Positions 52,730 to 63,147 of a stretch of 64,000 nucleotides of DNA are shown here, piece after piece. A program made the position numbers and the translations under genes. The notes below the pieces were generated by a model. It saw only the letters and a list, made by a program, of their open reading frames with translations, was not told where the DNA came from and ran no database searches. Source of the stretch: Lachnoclostridium sp. UBA3262 (GTDB lineage Bacteria > Bacillota > Clostridia > Lachnospirales > Lachnospiraceae). Every line of letters starts with the position of its first letter. The stretch's first letter is position 1. The DNA lies in assembly GCA_002362575.1 (NCBI GenBank), contig DEUM01000005.1, forward strand, positions 5,358-69,357, given 5' to 3'.

Positions 52730-53680
52730 ATGAAATGGATTCGTTTTACTTTAGATACCCACACCGATGCTGTCGATATGTTAAGCTGTATGCTGGATGA
52801 AATTGGTGTAGAGGGTATTGAAATTGAAGACCATGTGCCTCTGAGCGAGGAAGATAAAAAGAAAATGTTTGTGGATATTCTTCCCGATCCAGAGGAAAAT
52901 GATGGCAGTGCGAAAGTTCACTTTTACATGGAGCCGGAGAACTGTAATCCAGAAAAAGTAATGCTTCAGGTTCAGGATATTTTTCAGGAAGTCAAAACAT
53001 TCTGTAATATAGGAAAGGGAACGGTCACTCTCTCTGAGACAGAGGATAAGGACTGGATAAATAACTGGAAAACCTTTTTTAAACCGTTTCGCGCCGCCGA
53101 AAATATTGTTATCAAACCGACATGGGAAAAATACGACAAAGAAAACGACAGTGATATTTTAATTGAAATTGATCCCGGCATCGCCTTTGGAACAGGCTCG
53201 CATGAGACTACAAAGCTCTGTATACAGGCGCTGGATAAATATGTTAAAGAGGGCGACTCTGTACTAGACGTCGGCTGTGGAAGCGGTATTCTTTCGATTG
53301 CCGCACTGAAACTCGGGGCAAAACATGCTACCGCCATTGATATCGACGAGGTAGCCGTCAAGGTAGCCGGTGAAAATATGGCGGTCAACCAGATTCCATC
53401 CTCCGCTTACACACTGTATGACGGGGATTTAATTACAAACCAATATTTAAAAGTAAAAGCCGGAACCGGACATGATATTGTAGTGGCAAATATATTAGCA
53501 GATATTATCATCCCGCTGACCGATATTATTAAACCTCATATTAAAAAAGATGGACTGTACATCGTTTCCGGTATAATAGACACAAGGGAAATAGAAGTCA
53601 GGGAAGCCTTAATCAAAAATGGGTTTGAAATATTGGATGTAACGTATATGAAAGAATGGTGCTGCTTTATTGCAAAGTGA
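52730..53680 (+). CDS. prmA: Ribosomal protein L11 methyltransferase
   Basis: 316 residues from ATG 52730. The N-terminal substrate domain (KWIRFTLDTHTDAVDMLSCML) is followed by the SAM-dependent methyltransferase core: GTGSHETTKLCIQAL, VLDVGCGSGILSIAAL and IVVANILADIIIPL (NILA motif). Trimethylates L11. It stands alone here, without the usual dnaJ or rsmE neighbour. A strong terminator follows. Confidence 0.95.
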   Translation: MKWIRFTLDTHTDAVDMLSCMLDEIGVEGIEIEDHVPLSEEDKKKMFVDILPDPEENDGSAKVHFYMEPENCNPEKVMLQVQDIFQEVKTFCNIGKGTVTLSETEDKDWINNWKTFFKPFRAAENIVIKPTWEKYDKENDSDILIEIDPGIAFGTGSHETTKLCIQALDKYVKEGDSVLDVGCGSGILSIAALKLGAKHATAIDIDEVAVKVAGENMAVNQIPSSAYTLYDGDLITNQYLKVKAGTGHDIVVANILADIIIPLTDIIKPHIKKDGLYIVSGIIDTREIEVREALIKNGFEILDVTYMKEWCCFIAK

Positions 53681-53686
53681 AACATC

Positions 53687-53718
53687 AAAACGGCTTACAA
53701 TCTGTAAGCCGTTTTATC
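53687..53718. terminator. Terminator after prmA
   Basis: AAAACGGCTTACA / TGTAAGCCGTTTT perfect 13-bp stem with a 3-base loop; T/A-rich on both sides, so it can also end the HD-module transcript. Confidence 0.93.
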
Positions 53719-53752
53719 TTCCCCGCTACTATTCTTAACATCCCTCTTCTCT

Positions 53753-55456
53753 CTACTTGGGATATTTGCCATTATCTTTTAACCATTTTACTAACCCTTC
53801 GATTTTATTTGAATCCCTTATTCCTGAAAAAACAGTCTCCTCATCAAAATGAATATTATGCCGTTCAAAAACAATTTTAGCCGCAATGCTAACAATTGGT
53901 AAGATATCAGCCTGCGAAAACACATAAGCATTCCACTTATGCCAAGCAAAAGCATCTGCCCAGTCGGACAAGCGTACAATTTCTGATAAATCGACAAACT
54001 CACCATTGTTCTTCAATACTAAAGCATTTGATAAATCCTTTGCAATACTAGTTTTAGGAATTGATATGTATATATCATATAAATCAATATGTTTTTTGCC
54101 ACCCTTCTCTTTAGGTAAGGCATTTGAAATCTTAATAGAAACATCATAAATTTCATTGCGCAGTTCTGCAATTCCTTTTAATCGATCAGCAATATCCGAA
54201 ACAGGATATTGCTTTTGGTCTGGCGAATTTATAACCGTAGAACAATTAACAACAAAAGCACGCTTTGGCAAATCACGATGGTTTAAACGCCTTACTATAT
54301 CTGAAACCTTTTTATTTGTTGAAGCATCAAAATTTTCTTCTGAAATCTTCATTTTAAAATCGCTGTCTGGATTTCCACTAGCTATTCCCAAAATATCTGT
54401 ATCACAATAATATAAGAAGTCACAAGGATGTTGCAATTTCCCATTATTTACTAGTCCTTCTACTACATCATTCATCAAAGCATCTGTAGCCAAAACTTTT
54501 TGGTGCTGATAAATATAACTGGCTAACATTAATTGGCTAAATGCCATTTCTTCAACAGCTGACACCCCACTTATTGGAATAACCAAATGTTTTCCTTTGA
54601 CAGTTTTTCCCCCATCTTTTTCGTCTCTTGATTTAATCCGAATTTTATATAAAAAACGGTCAATATCATATGTTAAAGCAAGACCAGCTGTATAGCTGTC
54701 ACGACGCAGATAATCAAGCTTATCTGCATCATATTGCCCATTAATCATTTGCGTTAAATAATATTTCTTTTCATATGTTCCATCCTTACACTCTCTCGCC
54801 GGAAGATTTGCACCAACAATCATGTAGCCTATGTCATTTAGAATTTGTTCTACATCAATCTTTGTATCCCATAAATGTACCTTAGTCTTTATAAAATCAC
54901 GAAATTCTTGGGTATTAATTATTATATATGCAAATATCTCATGCTCCTTTGCTGTCGAAAATATCTCAAAACTTTTCTTAAGTTCAACAAAAACATTTTG
55001 TCTGCCATAAATTGATTCAGAAAGATGAGAACAGAAACAATGACCAATATCATGTAATAGCGCAGCCAAACGCAAGGTATAGAAATCCTCGGTGGATATA
55101 ACTGTGTTAGATAATTTCTGATTAATATGATTTACCATTTTGGTTACAACTGACATTACCCCTAATGTATGTTCAAAACGAGAATGATGTGCCGTAGGAT
55201 AAGTAAGCATAGTAAGTCCCAATTGACTAATATTTCTTAATCTTTGTAATAATGGAGAATCCAATATTTCTAATTCCCACTGATAGAACAAACATGTCCC
55301 CCACACAGGATCATGAATAACTTTTGTCTCATCATATGAACATGGACTGTATTTATTCAGATATGATTTAACAAAATCATTTATCCTTTTATCAAATTCC
55401 TCATATAACTTATTTTCAGTGCTGTTTCTGTCTCCTTTATAAGGTCTTTCTATCAT
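53753..55456 (-). CDS. HD-domain dNTPase-like phosphohydrolase (COG1078/SAMHD1 type)
   Basis: 567 residues. The HD-fold metal ligands are visible: SRFEHTLGV (His96), LLHDIGHCFCSHL (His135-Asp136) and DADKLDYLRRDSY (Asp248). This is the order seen in dGTPase/SAMHD1-like enzymes that strip triphosphate from dNTPs. The C-terminal ~280 residues are a separate, poorly recognisable region. It forms a two-gene unit with the 142-residue gene 6 bases upstream. Codon use and base composition are visibly more AT-rich than in prmA or recJ, and the unit abuts a truncated gene, so recent acquisition is likely. Substrate and role are unproven. Confidence 0.85.
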   Translation of the reverse strand: MIERPYKGDRNSTENKLYEEFDKRINDFVKSYLNKYSPCSYDETKVIHDPVWGTCLFYQWELEILDSPLLQRLRNISQLGLTMLTYPTAHHSRFEHTLGVMSVVTKMVNHINQKLSNTVISTEDFYTLRLAALLHDIGHCFCSHLSESIYGRQNVFVELKKSFEIFSTAKEHEIFAYIIINTQEFRDFIKTKVHLWDTKIDVEQILNDIGYMIVGANLPARECKDGTYEKKYYLTQMINGQYDADKLDYLRRDSYTAGLALTYDIDRFLYKIRIKSRDEKDGGKTVKGKHLVIPISGVSAVEEMAFSQLMLASYIYQHQKVLATDALMNDVVEGLVNNGKLQHPCDFLYYCDTDILGIASGNPDSDFKMKISEENFDASTNKKVSDIVRRLNHRDLPKRAFVVNCSTVINSPDQKQYPVSDIADRLKGIAELRNEIYDVSIKISNALPKEKGGKKHIDLYDIYISIPKTSIAKDLSNALVLKNNGEFVDLSEIVRLSDWADAFAWHKWNAYVFSQADILPIVSIAAKIVFERHNIHFDEETVFSGIRDSNKIEGLVKWLKDNGKYPK

Positions 55457-55462
55457 TTAACT

Positions 55463-55891
55463 TTAATCCTCTTTTCTTGCAAGCCTAATATACTCATTGG
55501 CAATATTCTCAATTGCTGCTCTGTATGGTTCTGAAATGGAATTAATGGATTCTTCTATTTCATTTTCAGTATACTTTATTATAATTATACCAAAGGAAGG
55601 ATTCATTTTGCCAAGTAGTCCGCCATTCTGTAAATTAAACAAGGCATCTTCTATATCATCAGAAAAGTAATTTACGCCATTCGTTCTAAAATTAATTTCT
55701 TCAAGAACATCTTTGTTGTCCGCATTTTCTTTTTGGCATCGCAAAAAATCAACCAAGTCGCGTTCAATTTCTTGAATTTTATTCTTTCTTAGATATGCAA
55801 AAAAACATTTCAAAAACTCATACGCCGTTACCTTAGGTTCATAAAACTGATTTAAGTAACTATTAGTTCTCGCATCTTTTTGAAGTTCCAT
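55463..55891 (-). CDS. Small partner protein of the HD module, unknown
   Basis: 142 residues, no family recognised. Mostly charged and helical; GAGGAGTG lies before the ATG. N-terminal MELQKDARTNSYLNQFYEP, a central helix-turn-helix-like stretch (TAYEFLKCFFAYLRKNKIQEIERDL) and a C-terminal acidic helix. It precedes the HD protein by 6 bases and so is almost certainly cotranslated with it; it could be a regulator, antitoxin-like neutraliser or sensor. AT-rich like its partner. Confidence 0.7.
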   Translation of the reverse strand: MELQKDARTNSYLNQFYEPKVTAYEFLKCFFAYLRKNKIQEIERDLVDFLRCQKENADNKDVLEEINFRTNGVNYFSDDIEDALFNLQNGGLLGKMNPSFGIIIIKYTENEIEESINSISEPYRAAIENIANEYIRLARKED

Positions 55892-56162
55892 TTTTCACAC
55901 TCCTCAATCTTTCTTATTTCTTCTAAACAATAATACTTTCTTAAAATACATTATTAGTTAATAAATATGACTTCGAGAAAATTTTGTAAGACAGCTAAAA
56001 ATGTCAAGCAGTTGCATATATACTCAACAAATTATCTCTTTTATATTTTATATTACATGCCATTTAATGTCAACTATTTATGTAATACAATTCAGCACAA
56101 TTCATCGATAGAGCATAAATCTTCTTCTCATTTTTTATATTTATTCCGTTTTTCTTTCTCCT

Positions 56163-58034
56163 TATGAAAAAATCAAGTGGAGCGTAAAGAATGGCAAGAT
56201 TGCCTACGTTACACCGACCGGTATCGTGACCGGAAGAAAAGAGGGTAAGACTACCGTTATCGGTAAGACGAAGGACGGCACAAACAAACAGGTGAAGATT
56301 AAGGTTACCATTAAAAAGAGTGTTGCAGGACCGACCGCTACGCCGAACTATGAAAATGAAACCAGAAAAAAAGAAATTGTAGAAGACTTTGAAAGCTATG
56401 ATGTTGGTTACAATTGGGAAAGCGATGACTACAAAGGGACAGCAGGAAAAGCGACTAAAGGAAAAGAATATGTAAATGCTAACTGCGGTAAAATGACGGT
56501 CGTTAAAGATCCAGAGAATCCTTCAAATAAAGTGCTGAAGATTGAGTATACAGGCAATACACAGGCATACGATTATGCTCCAATTTTCAACTTTAGATTA
56601 AAAAAGACATTGAAGGAGTATTCCGCTGTTCAGTTGCAATCTCGAGTAGTGTCAAATACAGCGGATTGCAAATACAAATCTGTTGTGGCATACTTCGCAA
56701 GATATAACAAAATTACGCCGGATTACTATTTTGACACTTCATTGAGTGCAAAAGATGCAGAGACAAAGAAAATTGATAAAGAACTGGTTAAGTTTGGCGT
56801 AAATGTACCAATGGCGGCAGGACTCGACTGCAAATACAATATCCGACCGGGACAGAAATATGCAGGATTGACCTACAATAACAAGACATTCCCATTCTTC
56901 TATGACGAGTTTGTAAAGAATAAGATTGCGGAAAATCGTACTGTTGGATACAAAGAAAAAGAATCCGACCCTGCGGTTGGCTGGCATCAGAATACATTAG
57001 ACTTTAAAACCGCGAACATAAATGCCGCTGACTCAGGACTGATAAATCAGAAAAACTTCTCTATGGTTGTAGGAAGTACCTTTAGCGGAAAATATACGGG
57101 TGGCGCTTATACGACAGTATACATTGACAATATTGCTTTCATGGAGGGTGGAATCCCATGTACAGGTATTAAAATAACACCACCTGCTACAACTGTAACA
57201 AAGGGCTTCTATACAAGTATCAATCTGGATGAGGATATCGCTTATACTCCGGCTGCTACAACCCAGAAAGAACTGTTATGGAGTTCTAGTGATGAAAGTA
57301 TTGTAAAGATTGATTTGTCAAAAGGAAATCCGAGACTTTGTGGAGAGAAGGCAGGAAATGCAACAATAACAGCAACCTGCAAGGCAAATCCTTCTGTTAA
57401 ACAAAGTTTTACCATTACTGTAGTAGAGCCTGCGACGGCAGCGAGTGATTATAGTGTGGATTTAAGTAAGCTGGTTGCTAAAAAGGATGACAAAGACACG
57501 ACAACAAAGATGTTCTCAACGATTACGGCTACTTATGCGGGTGGTGCGTTGACAATACCGTTTGCACAGGCAAACAAAGACCATGTCGTTATTGATTTGG
57601 GAGCAGGCGGTAAGGACCTGACGCAGTATCAGTCTATATCCATTTTGGGAACTGCCACTGAGCAGATGACCTTTGAGATTTATCCAGATGGAACGGACTT
57701 CACAAAAGATAAGTATTGGCTTTGTCAGGTAGATTTTACAACATATCCGTTCTTTGTGGGTTCGAGAGAAAAGCGCGCCAGAGAGGGTGGCGGCTATGGT
57801 CAGATTGCGGAGGAAAACTGCCAGTTCAACTGGATTGATGAAACAGATTCCGGTAATCCAATTCATGGTAACCTGCGTAAAGCCAGATATATCGTGCTCA
57901 AGGCAAATGTATTTACATCAGGACGTGACCATTCATACATCATAAAGAGCATTACATTTAAGAAAGATCGGTTCGATAAGGATACCTTGCCGACAGAAGC
58001 AGAGCTTGAAAAGGCTGGCTGGGTAAAAGCATAA
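56163..58034 (+). pseudogene. 5'-truncated secreted Big2/CBM-like protein
   Basis: The frame is open from before 56163 but lacks a plausible start or signal peptide. The first recognisable residues (KIKWSVKNGKIAYVTPTG ... GRKEGKTTVIGKTK) are the second half of a bacterial Ig-like Big2 domain, entered in mid-domain. Downstream are a carbohydrate-binding-like region (about codons 60-310), another Big2 (LWSSSDESIVKIDLSKG) and a C-terminal beta-sandwich. Intact relatives in this window begin with a signal peptide and a Lys-rich stretch. The 5' end is therefore lost at the edge of the AT-rich HD module. A GTG at 56226 could start a product, but without export signal. Confidence 0.75.
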
Positions 58035-58135
58035 GTATGGCATAAAAAATTTACTGTTAATAATCTCTGCTCTGTGCTAAGCAGGGGGCAGAGTTATTAA
58101 AAATAAAAAGATTTTTATTATAGGAGGTAAGAGTT

Positions 58136-60500
58136 TTGAAAAAGAATCTCAGAAAGACATTTGCAAAAGCAACTGCGCTCGCGATGGCAGTAGCCATGAT
58201 GGTATCTTTGGTACCGGCAGACAGTGCAGCAGCAAAAAAAGCAAAGAAACCGAAGCTCGCAAAGAGCGTAAAAGTAACTGTAAAAAAGACCAAAAAAGTC
58301 AAAATCAAAAATACAAAGAAGATTAAAAAGACAAGTGTAGTAGTGAAGGGAAAGAAGGCTGGAAAGAGCACTGAAGGGCAAGAAAAAAGCGTTGAAGCTG
58401 AAATGTAAGGTAAAGGTTATGAAGAAAGTAACACCGACACCAAAGCCGATTAAGGATACCACATTTAAAAATGGTGACGTTACACTGACAGTATCAGAAA
58501 AAGATACCGTTCACATTCCGTTGACAGAATTGAATGAAACAATATTGACATCGGAGTCTAAAATGCCGCCGCTCGATCCTGAAGGAAATACTGGTCCTAA
58601 GAAGTATGCCCGTGAAGATGCAATCTTTAACAGAGATGGCTCTGTAACCTTTACATCTAACACAGATTATAATTCAGGTATGTCTTTCTATCTGAATCCG
58701 TGTACAGATGAAAAGGACCTTACGGATTTAACCGAATCGAAGCAGGCAGGCTACTTCAATTTCCGTAAAGGTGAAAAGGATATGTCTGCATATGATTATA
58801 TCCGCATTAAACTGACAAGTGATAACGAGATGAATCTGCGCACATATAACGGAATTGAAAGTTTAGAGATATCCGGCGCATTAACTGATGCAAAAATGAG
58901 CGAAACCTATGAGGGAGGCTGGATTGGACCTGCAAAATCTGATGAGTATATGGTATCGGATGATGGTGTTGGAATGAAAGTAAAGGATGAGTATGTTACT
59001 CGTACAGTATTTATTCCGTTGGAAAGTATCATAGCTAAAGGTTCAAATCCTGCTACTTTAGCAGCAGTTTTACTTTGCCCACAGCGAGACAAGACAGAAG
59101 TAACGATTCACTCTATTGACTTCGTCAAAGTAAAATACGATACACCTGTAACAGGCATCACAGTAACTGCTTCTAAAACAGAACTCGAGAATAAAAAGAG
59201 TGTTACTTGTAAGGCAGCTGTAGCACCTGAGACAGCAACAAGAAAGACTCTGAAATGGAGTTCTAGTAATGAAAAGGTGGCAACTGTAGACTTTACTGGT
59301 AAAGTAACGGCTGCTGCATCTGGTTCAGGAATTGCTGTAATTACTGCAGAAGCAACAGATGGAAGCGGTAAAAAGGGCACATTTGAAATTACAGTTAAAG
59401 AAAAATCTGAGAACCCGCCAGTAGTTCAGGATATCAGTGTTCCGCTTACAGCAGACACAAAGTATGCAGCGGGTTGTCTGGAAACCGCATCTGGTAGTGC
59501 ATGTACACCGGTATATGGTGCAGATGGTTCTGTAACATACACATCATCGAACCAATACAACGGTGGTGGTATGGCATTCTACTTTAATAAGGACAAAGAA
59601 GCTGTAGATTTGTCTCAGTATTCAGGAATTAGAGTTGTTATTAAGGGAACATCCGGTAAGGGAATTAAACTGACTCCATATACAAACCAGACACCGGATA
59701 ATCATTTAAACAGTAAAAAGATTGCTGATGATTATGGTCTTACATTAGACGGTACAGAACAAACATATACCCTTGATTTTGAAAAAGATGAAGAGGCTGT
59801 TAAAAAATGGGGTACCCGTGGCGAGGCATATGCAATTGGTATTGTTTATAACGCATATAATGAATCTCAAGGAGATAACAGTTATGACAAGGGCAATAAA
59901 CTTTACTGTGATATTACTGTAAAATCTGTAACCTTGATTAAAAAGCAGGCACAGACACCGGTAGAGCAGGATATTACTGTTCCGCTCAAAGCAACGACAA
60001 AATATGCAGAGGGTTGTCTGGAAACCGCATCTGGTAGTGCATGCACACCAGTATATGGCGCAGATGGTTCTGTAACATACACGTCTTCAAACGAGTATAA
60101 CGGCGGTGGTATGGCATTTTATTTCAACGAAGATAAGGAAGCTGTTGATTTATCAGAATATGCAGGAATTAAGGTTGTTATTAAGGGAACATCCGGTAAA
60201 GGAATTAAGCTGACTCCGTATACAAACCAGACGCCGGATAATCACTTAAGCAGTAAAAAAGTAGCTGATGATTATGGTCTTACATTAGATGGCACAGAAC
60301 AGACATATATCCTTGATTTTGCAAAAGATGAAGAGGCTGTTAAAAAGTGGGGTGCGCGTGGCGAAGCATATGCCCTTGGTATTGTTTATAACGCATATAA
60401 TGAATCCCAAGGCGATAACAGCTATGACAAGGGTAATAAGCTTTACTGCGATATCACAGTTAAGTCTGTAACGTTACTCAAGAAAATACCGACAGCATAA
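58136..60500 (+). pseudogene. Secreted Lys-rich/Big2/CBM-like protein, frameshifted near codon 77
   Basis: TTG start at 58136 with AGGAGG eight bases upstream. A signal peptide (LAMAVAMMVSLVPADSAAA) and Lys-rich region (VKVTVKKTKKVKIKNTKK) run in one frame to a stop at 58406. The homologous continuation (LKGKKKALKLKCKVKV) is in the next frame, reading on to 60500. Comparison with the Lys-rich region of the xylanase at 60582 places a one-base indel near 58367. After it come a domain (~codons 90-330), a Big2 domain (LKWSSSNEKVATVDFTGKV) and two nearly identical 180-codon domains. No catalytic motif is seen. It is either a pseudogene or a sequencing indel. Confidence 0.75.
59427..60497 (+). repeat. 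Tandem duplication, 540-bp unit
   Basis: Two copies, about 59427-59966 and 59967-60497, period exactly 540 bases (180 codons). Both run from QDI(S/T)VPL to CDITVKSVTL(I/L)KK, with over 90 percent identity by eye. Landmarks such as GCLETASGSACTPVYGADG and LTPYTNQTPDNHL are unchanged. A recent in-frame domain duplication. Confidence 0.92.
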
Positions 60501-60530
60501 GAGTTCGCATAATTTATTTAATGTAATCCA

Positions 60531-60559
60531 AAGGGGTGGAACTATTTCACCCCTTTTTC
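60531..60559 (+). terminator. Terminator upstream of the xylanase gene
   Basis: AAAGGGGTG / CACCCCTTT perfect 9-bp stem, 9-base loop and TTTTT. It separates the frameshifted gene from the xylanase. Confidence 0.92.
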
Positions 60560-60581
60560 AAACCAATAAGGAGGATGCGAT

Positions 60582-62918
60582 ATGGAACTTCGCAAAGTCA
60601 TTGCAAGTACACTGGCATTGGCGCTGGTAGCAACAAGTGTCGGCGTAACCGCACCGGACAGCGCCGCTAAAGTCAAAAAGCCAAAACTGAAAAAGAAAAA
60701 GATTTCAGTTATAAAGGGCAAGACTGCAAAGATTACCGTAAAAGGTAAAAAAATCAAAAAAACTAAGTGGTCAATTAAGAGCAAGAAGGTTGCAGCACTC
60801 TCAAAAAAGAAAAAAACAAGTGTTGTAGTAAAGGGAAAAAAGGCAGGGAAAAAAACAACTGTAACGGCTAAGGTAACCGTAAAGGGTAAGAAGAAACCAT
60901 ATACTCTGAAATGTACAGTAACCGTCAAAAAAGCGGGAAATGTAAAGCCATCTGTAAAACCATCAGTAAAGCCGACTGCAACGCCAACCAAAAAACCGAC
61001 GGATAAACCACCGGTAACACCAACACCAATTGTAACACCGACACCGGAACCGTCTTTGCGCCCATTGAAAAAGGTGGATAAGGTTACGGTGGCGAAACAG
61101 GAAGCGGATGTATTTCCTACGACACCTCCAAATCCGACAGTAAATCCGGCTACGGCGGTTGGTTATGATGTTGATTTTGAAGATGTAACCATTGGCACAA
61201 AGACACAAGATGCTGTCACAGGAGCAGGAATTAAAGGCGCTGTTCTTCGAGGCTGTGGGGAAGACAATCAAACCAATAAAGACTATTTGGAGGTTGTGGA
61301 TGCTTCTACTCTGGTTGACGGAAACGGTGACGCAGTGACAGGAAACACATCTCATGTTCTAAAATGCCATAGGGAAAAAAAAGCATGGCAGGGACCGATG
61401 TTTGATTTGACAAATACACTGGATGCAGGATGCACCTATAGTTTTACTGCCGACGTATTCAGCCCGGATACTGATTTGCAGGGTTCGTATCAATTACAGA
61501 CAACGGAAAACACGCCTGAAACGTATGGTAACTTTGGTCCGACGGCAGGCACAACAACCAAACTGGAGAAGGGCAAATGGAATTCTGTGAACTTTACGAT
61601 TTCTATTCCGGATGATAAATACTACTATGCGTTATATTTTGAATCTTTTAACGGAAGTGGTCACGGTGATATTTATGTTGATAATATTAAATTGACCAAG
61701 ACTGTTCAGAGCAGCCGAAATCCGTCAATTGCATCCTTGAAAGACACCTATAAAGATGTGTTTGATATTTTCGGTGTTGGCGCAGGAATAGACTCTTTAT
61801 TTGGCGACAGCGGTATTGACTTTATTACAAGCCAGTATACTGCCTACACACCGGGTAATGAGATGAAGCCGGATGCTATTATGGGAAGCAGCCTAAAAGC
61901 ATTGACGATTGAACAGGCAAAGGAAAAAGGCTATGTTATCCCGGATAATTATACGAAATATGAGGATAACAAGAATACAAAGGGCGAGATGATTGTGCCG
62001 GAATTGAATTTTGACACAGTAGACCAGATTATGAAAACCTGTCATGACAAAGGGTTAAAATTGCGTGGACACACATTAGTCTGGCACGAACAGACACCTT
62101 CGTTTTTCTTCCAGAAAAATTACAAGTCAGCCAGCGGAGTTAAAAATAATACAAAGGCAGATGTTATGGATGTCCGTCTTGAATTTTATGTAAAAACTGT
62201 GATGAAACATGTATTAACCAGTGAGTATGCGGATTGTCTTTATGCTTATGATGTTGTAAATGAGTATTTACACAGCGCAAATGCCGCTTCAAATGCGAAA
62301 CCGACCTACTGGGGTTCTATTTATGGTACGCCGACAGACAAGGTTAAGAGCGGCGTGTCATTGCGACCGAAGTATGTGAAAGAGGCGTTCCAGTTTGCTC
62401 ATGAAATGTTAGTGCAGTATAATAAGACAAATATTAAACTGTTCTACAATGACTACAACTGTTATCAGTATCCAGAAGACATTGTTCATCTGACAGATTT
62501 TATCAATGAGGATAAAAAAATCTGCGACGGAATCGGCATGCAGGCACATTTGGATATCAGTGATGATTTCCACAGTGCTTCCAATTTTGCAACTGCACTG
62601 GAGGTATTCCGTGTAAATGCTCCAGACCTCGATATTCAAATCACAGAGCTGGATGCTACAATGAAAAGCACTGCTAGCAAAACATTAACAGATGAAGATC
62701 AGGCTGCCTACTATGATCAGATTATGAATGCTATCCTTACCAATAAGAAAAAAGGTGGAAAGATTACCGGACTTATTATATGGAGCTTGTACGATGGCGT
62801 TTCGTGGAGAGCTCAGCAGACACCATGTATTTTCAGTGGATTGTATTCACCAAAATCTTCATACTATGCGGTAAAAGATGCAAAAAAACTGTATTGGGAT
62901 ACTCCGGCCGGTAACTAA
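60582..62918 (+). CDS. Secreted GH10 endo-1,4-beta-xylanase with CBM22-like module
   Basis: 778 residues. Signal peptide (1-~28) ends near APDSAA. A Lys-rich Ig-like stretch (~30-120) and a Pro/Thr/Lys linker (~122-165) follow. A carbohydrate-binding domain of CBM22/CBM4-9 type (~185-375; VDFEDVTIGTK, WNSVNFTISIPDD, DIYVDNIKLTK) precedes the GH10 barrel (~385-775). The catalytic acid/base is Glu561 (YDVVNEYL) and the nucleophile Glu689 (IQITELDATM). GHTLVWHEQTPSFFF and IIWSLYDGVSWR are further family signatures. Degrades xylan outside the cell. AAGGAGG lies before the ATG. Confidence 0.95.
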   Translation: MELRKVIASTLALALVATSVGVTAPDSAAKVKKPKLKKKKISVIKGKTAKITVKGKKIKKTKWSIKSKKVAALSKKKKTSVVVKGKKAGKKTTVTAKVTVKGKKKPYTLKCTVTVKKAGNVKPSVKPSVKPTATPTKKPTDKPPVTPTPIVTPTPEPSLRPLKKVDKVTVAKQEADVFPTTPPNPTVNPATAVGYDVDFEDVTIGTKTQDAVTGAGIKGAVLRGCGEDNQTNKDYLEVVDASTLVDGNGDAVTGNTSHVLKCHREKKAWQGPMFDLTNTLDAGCTYSFTADVFSPDTDLQGSYQLQTTENTPETYGNFGPTAGTTTKLEKGKWNSVNFTISIPDDKYYYALYFESFNGSGHGDIYVDNIKLTKTVQSSRNPSIASLKDTYKDVFDIFGVGAGIDSLFGDSGIDFITSQYTAYTPGNEMKPDAIMGSSLKALTIEQAKEKGYVIPDNYTKYEDNKNTKGEMIVPELNFDTVDQIMKTCHDKGLKLRGHTLVWHEQTPSFFFQKNYKSASGVKNNTKADVMDVRLEFYVKTVMKHVLTSEYADCLYAYDVVNEYLHSANAASNAKPTYWGSIYGTPTDKVKSGVSLRPKYVKEAFQFAHEMLVQYNKTNIKLFYNDYNCYQYPEDIVHLTDFINEDKKICDGIGMQAHLDISDDFHSASNFATALEVFRVNAPDLDIQITELDATMKSTASKTLTDEDQAAYYDQIMNAILTNKKKGGKITGLIIWSLYDGVSWRAQQTPCIFSGLYSPKSSYYAVKDAKKLYWDTPAGN

Positions 62919-62963
62919 GAAAGGCTGGTAAACAGATACAACTGAAAAAAAGATAAAAGTAAG

Positions 62964-62997
62964 ATTGCCCATGCGAAGTTCGCGTGGGCAGTCCCTT
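62964..62997. repeat. Palindrome left of the CptIN cassette (also a terminator)
   Basis: ATTGCCCATGCGAAGTTCGCG and complement arm GTGGGCAGTCCC form a strong hairpin. Nearly identical to 63771-63805, on the other side of the toxin-antitoxin cassette. It can end the xylanase transcript. Confidence 0.75.
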
Positions 62998-63082
62998 GCT
63001 TTAATAGTAATCTTAAGAATTTTGAATATAATAAAATATACATAGTGTAGCAGTTGAAAAGCTGAACTTATTGACAAATCAA

Positions 63083-63100
63083 TTTTTCAAATTTGAAAAA
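63083..63100. promoter_or_regulatory. 18-bp perfect palindrome at the antitoxin promoter
   Basis: TTTTTCAAATTTGAAAAA, fully self-complementary, ends 3 bases before the -35. Possible operator or AT-rich upstream element. Confidence 0.5.
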
Positions 63101-63103
63101 CTG

Positions 63104-63131
63104 TTGCTTTTTTTTTTAATTCTGTTATACT
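63104..63131 (+). promoter_or_regulatory. Promoter of the antitoxin RNA/toxin unit
   Basis: TTGCTT (63104-63109), 16-base T-rich spacer and TATACT (63126-63131). Transcription from about 63138 would cover both RNA repeats. Confidence 0.65.
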
Positions 63132-63147
63132 ATGAGTAGTAATAAAT

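Noticed and set aside
58376..58392. Programmed -1 frameshift at the A6 run of the secreted gene
   Set aside because: The change of frame needed is +1, not -1, and homology places the indel upstream of the A-run, so a normal heptamer mechanism does not fit.
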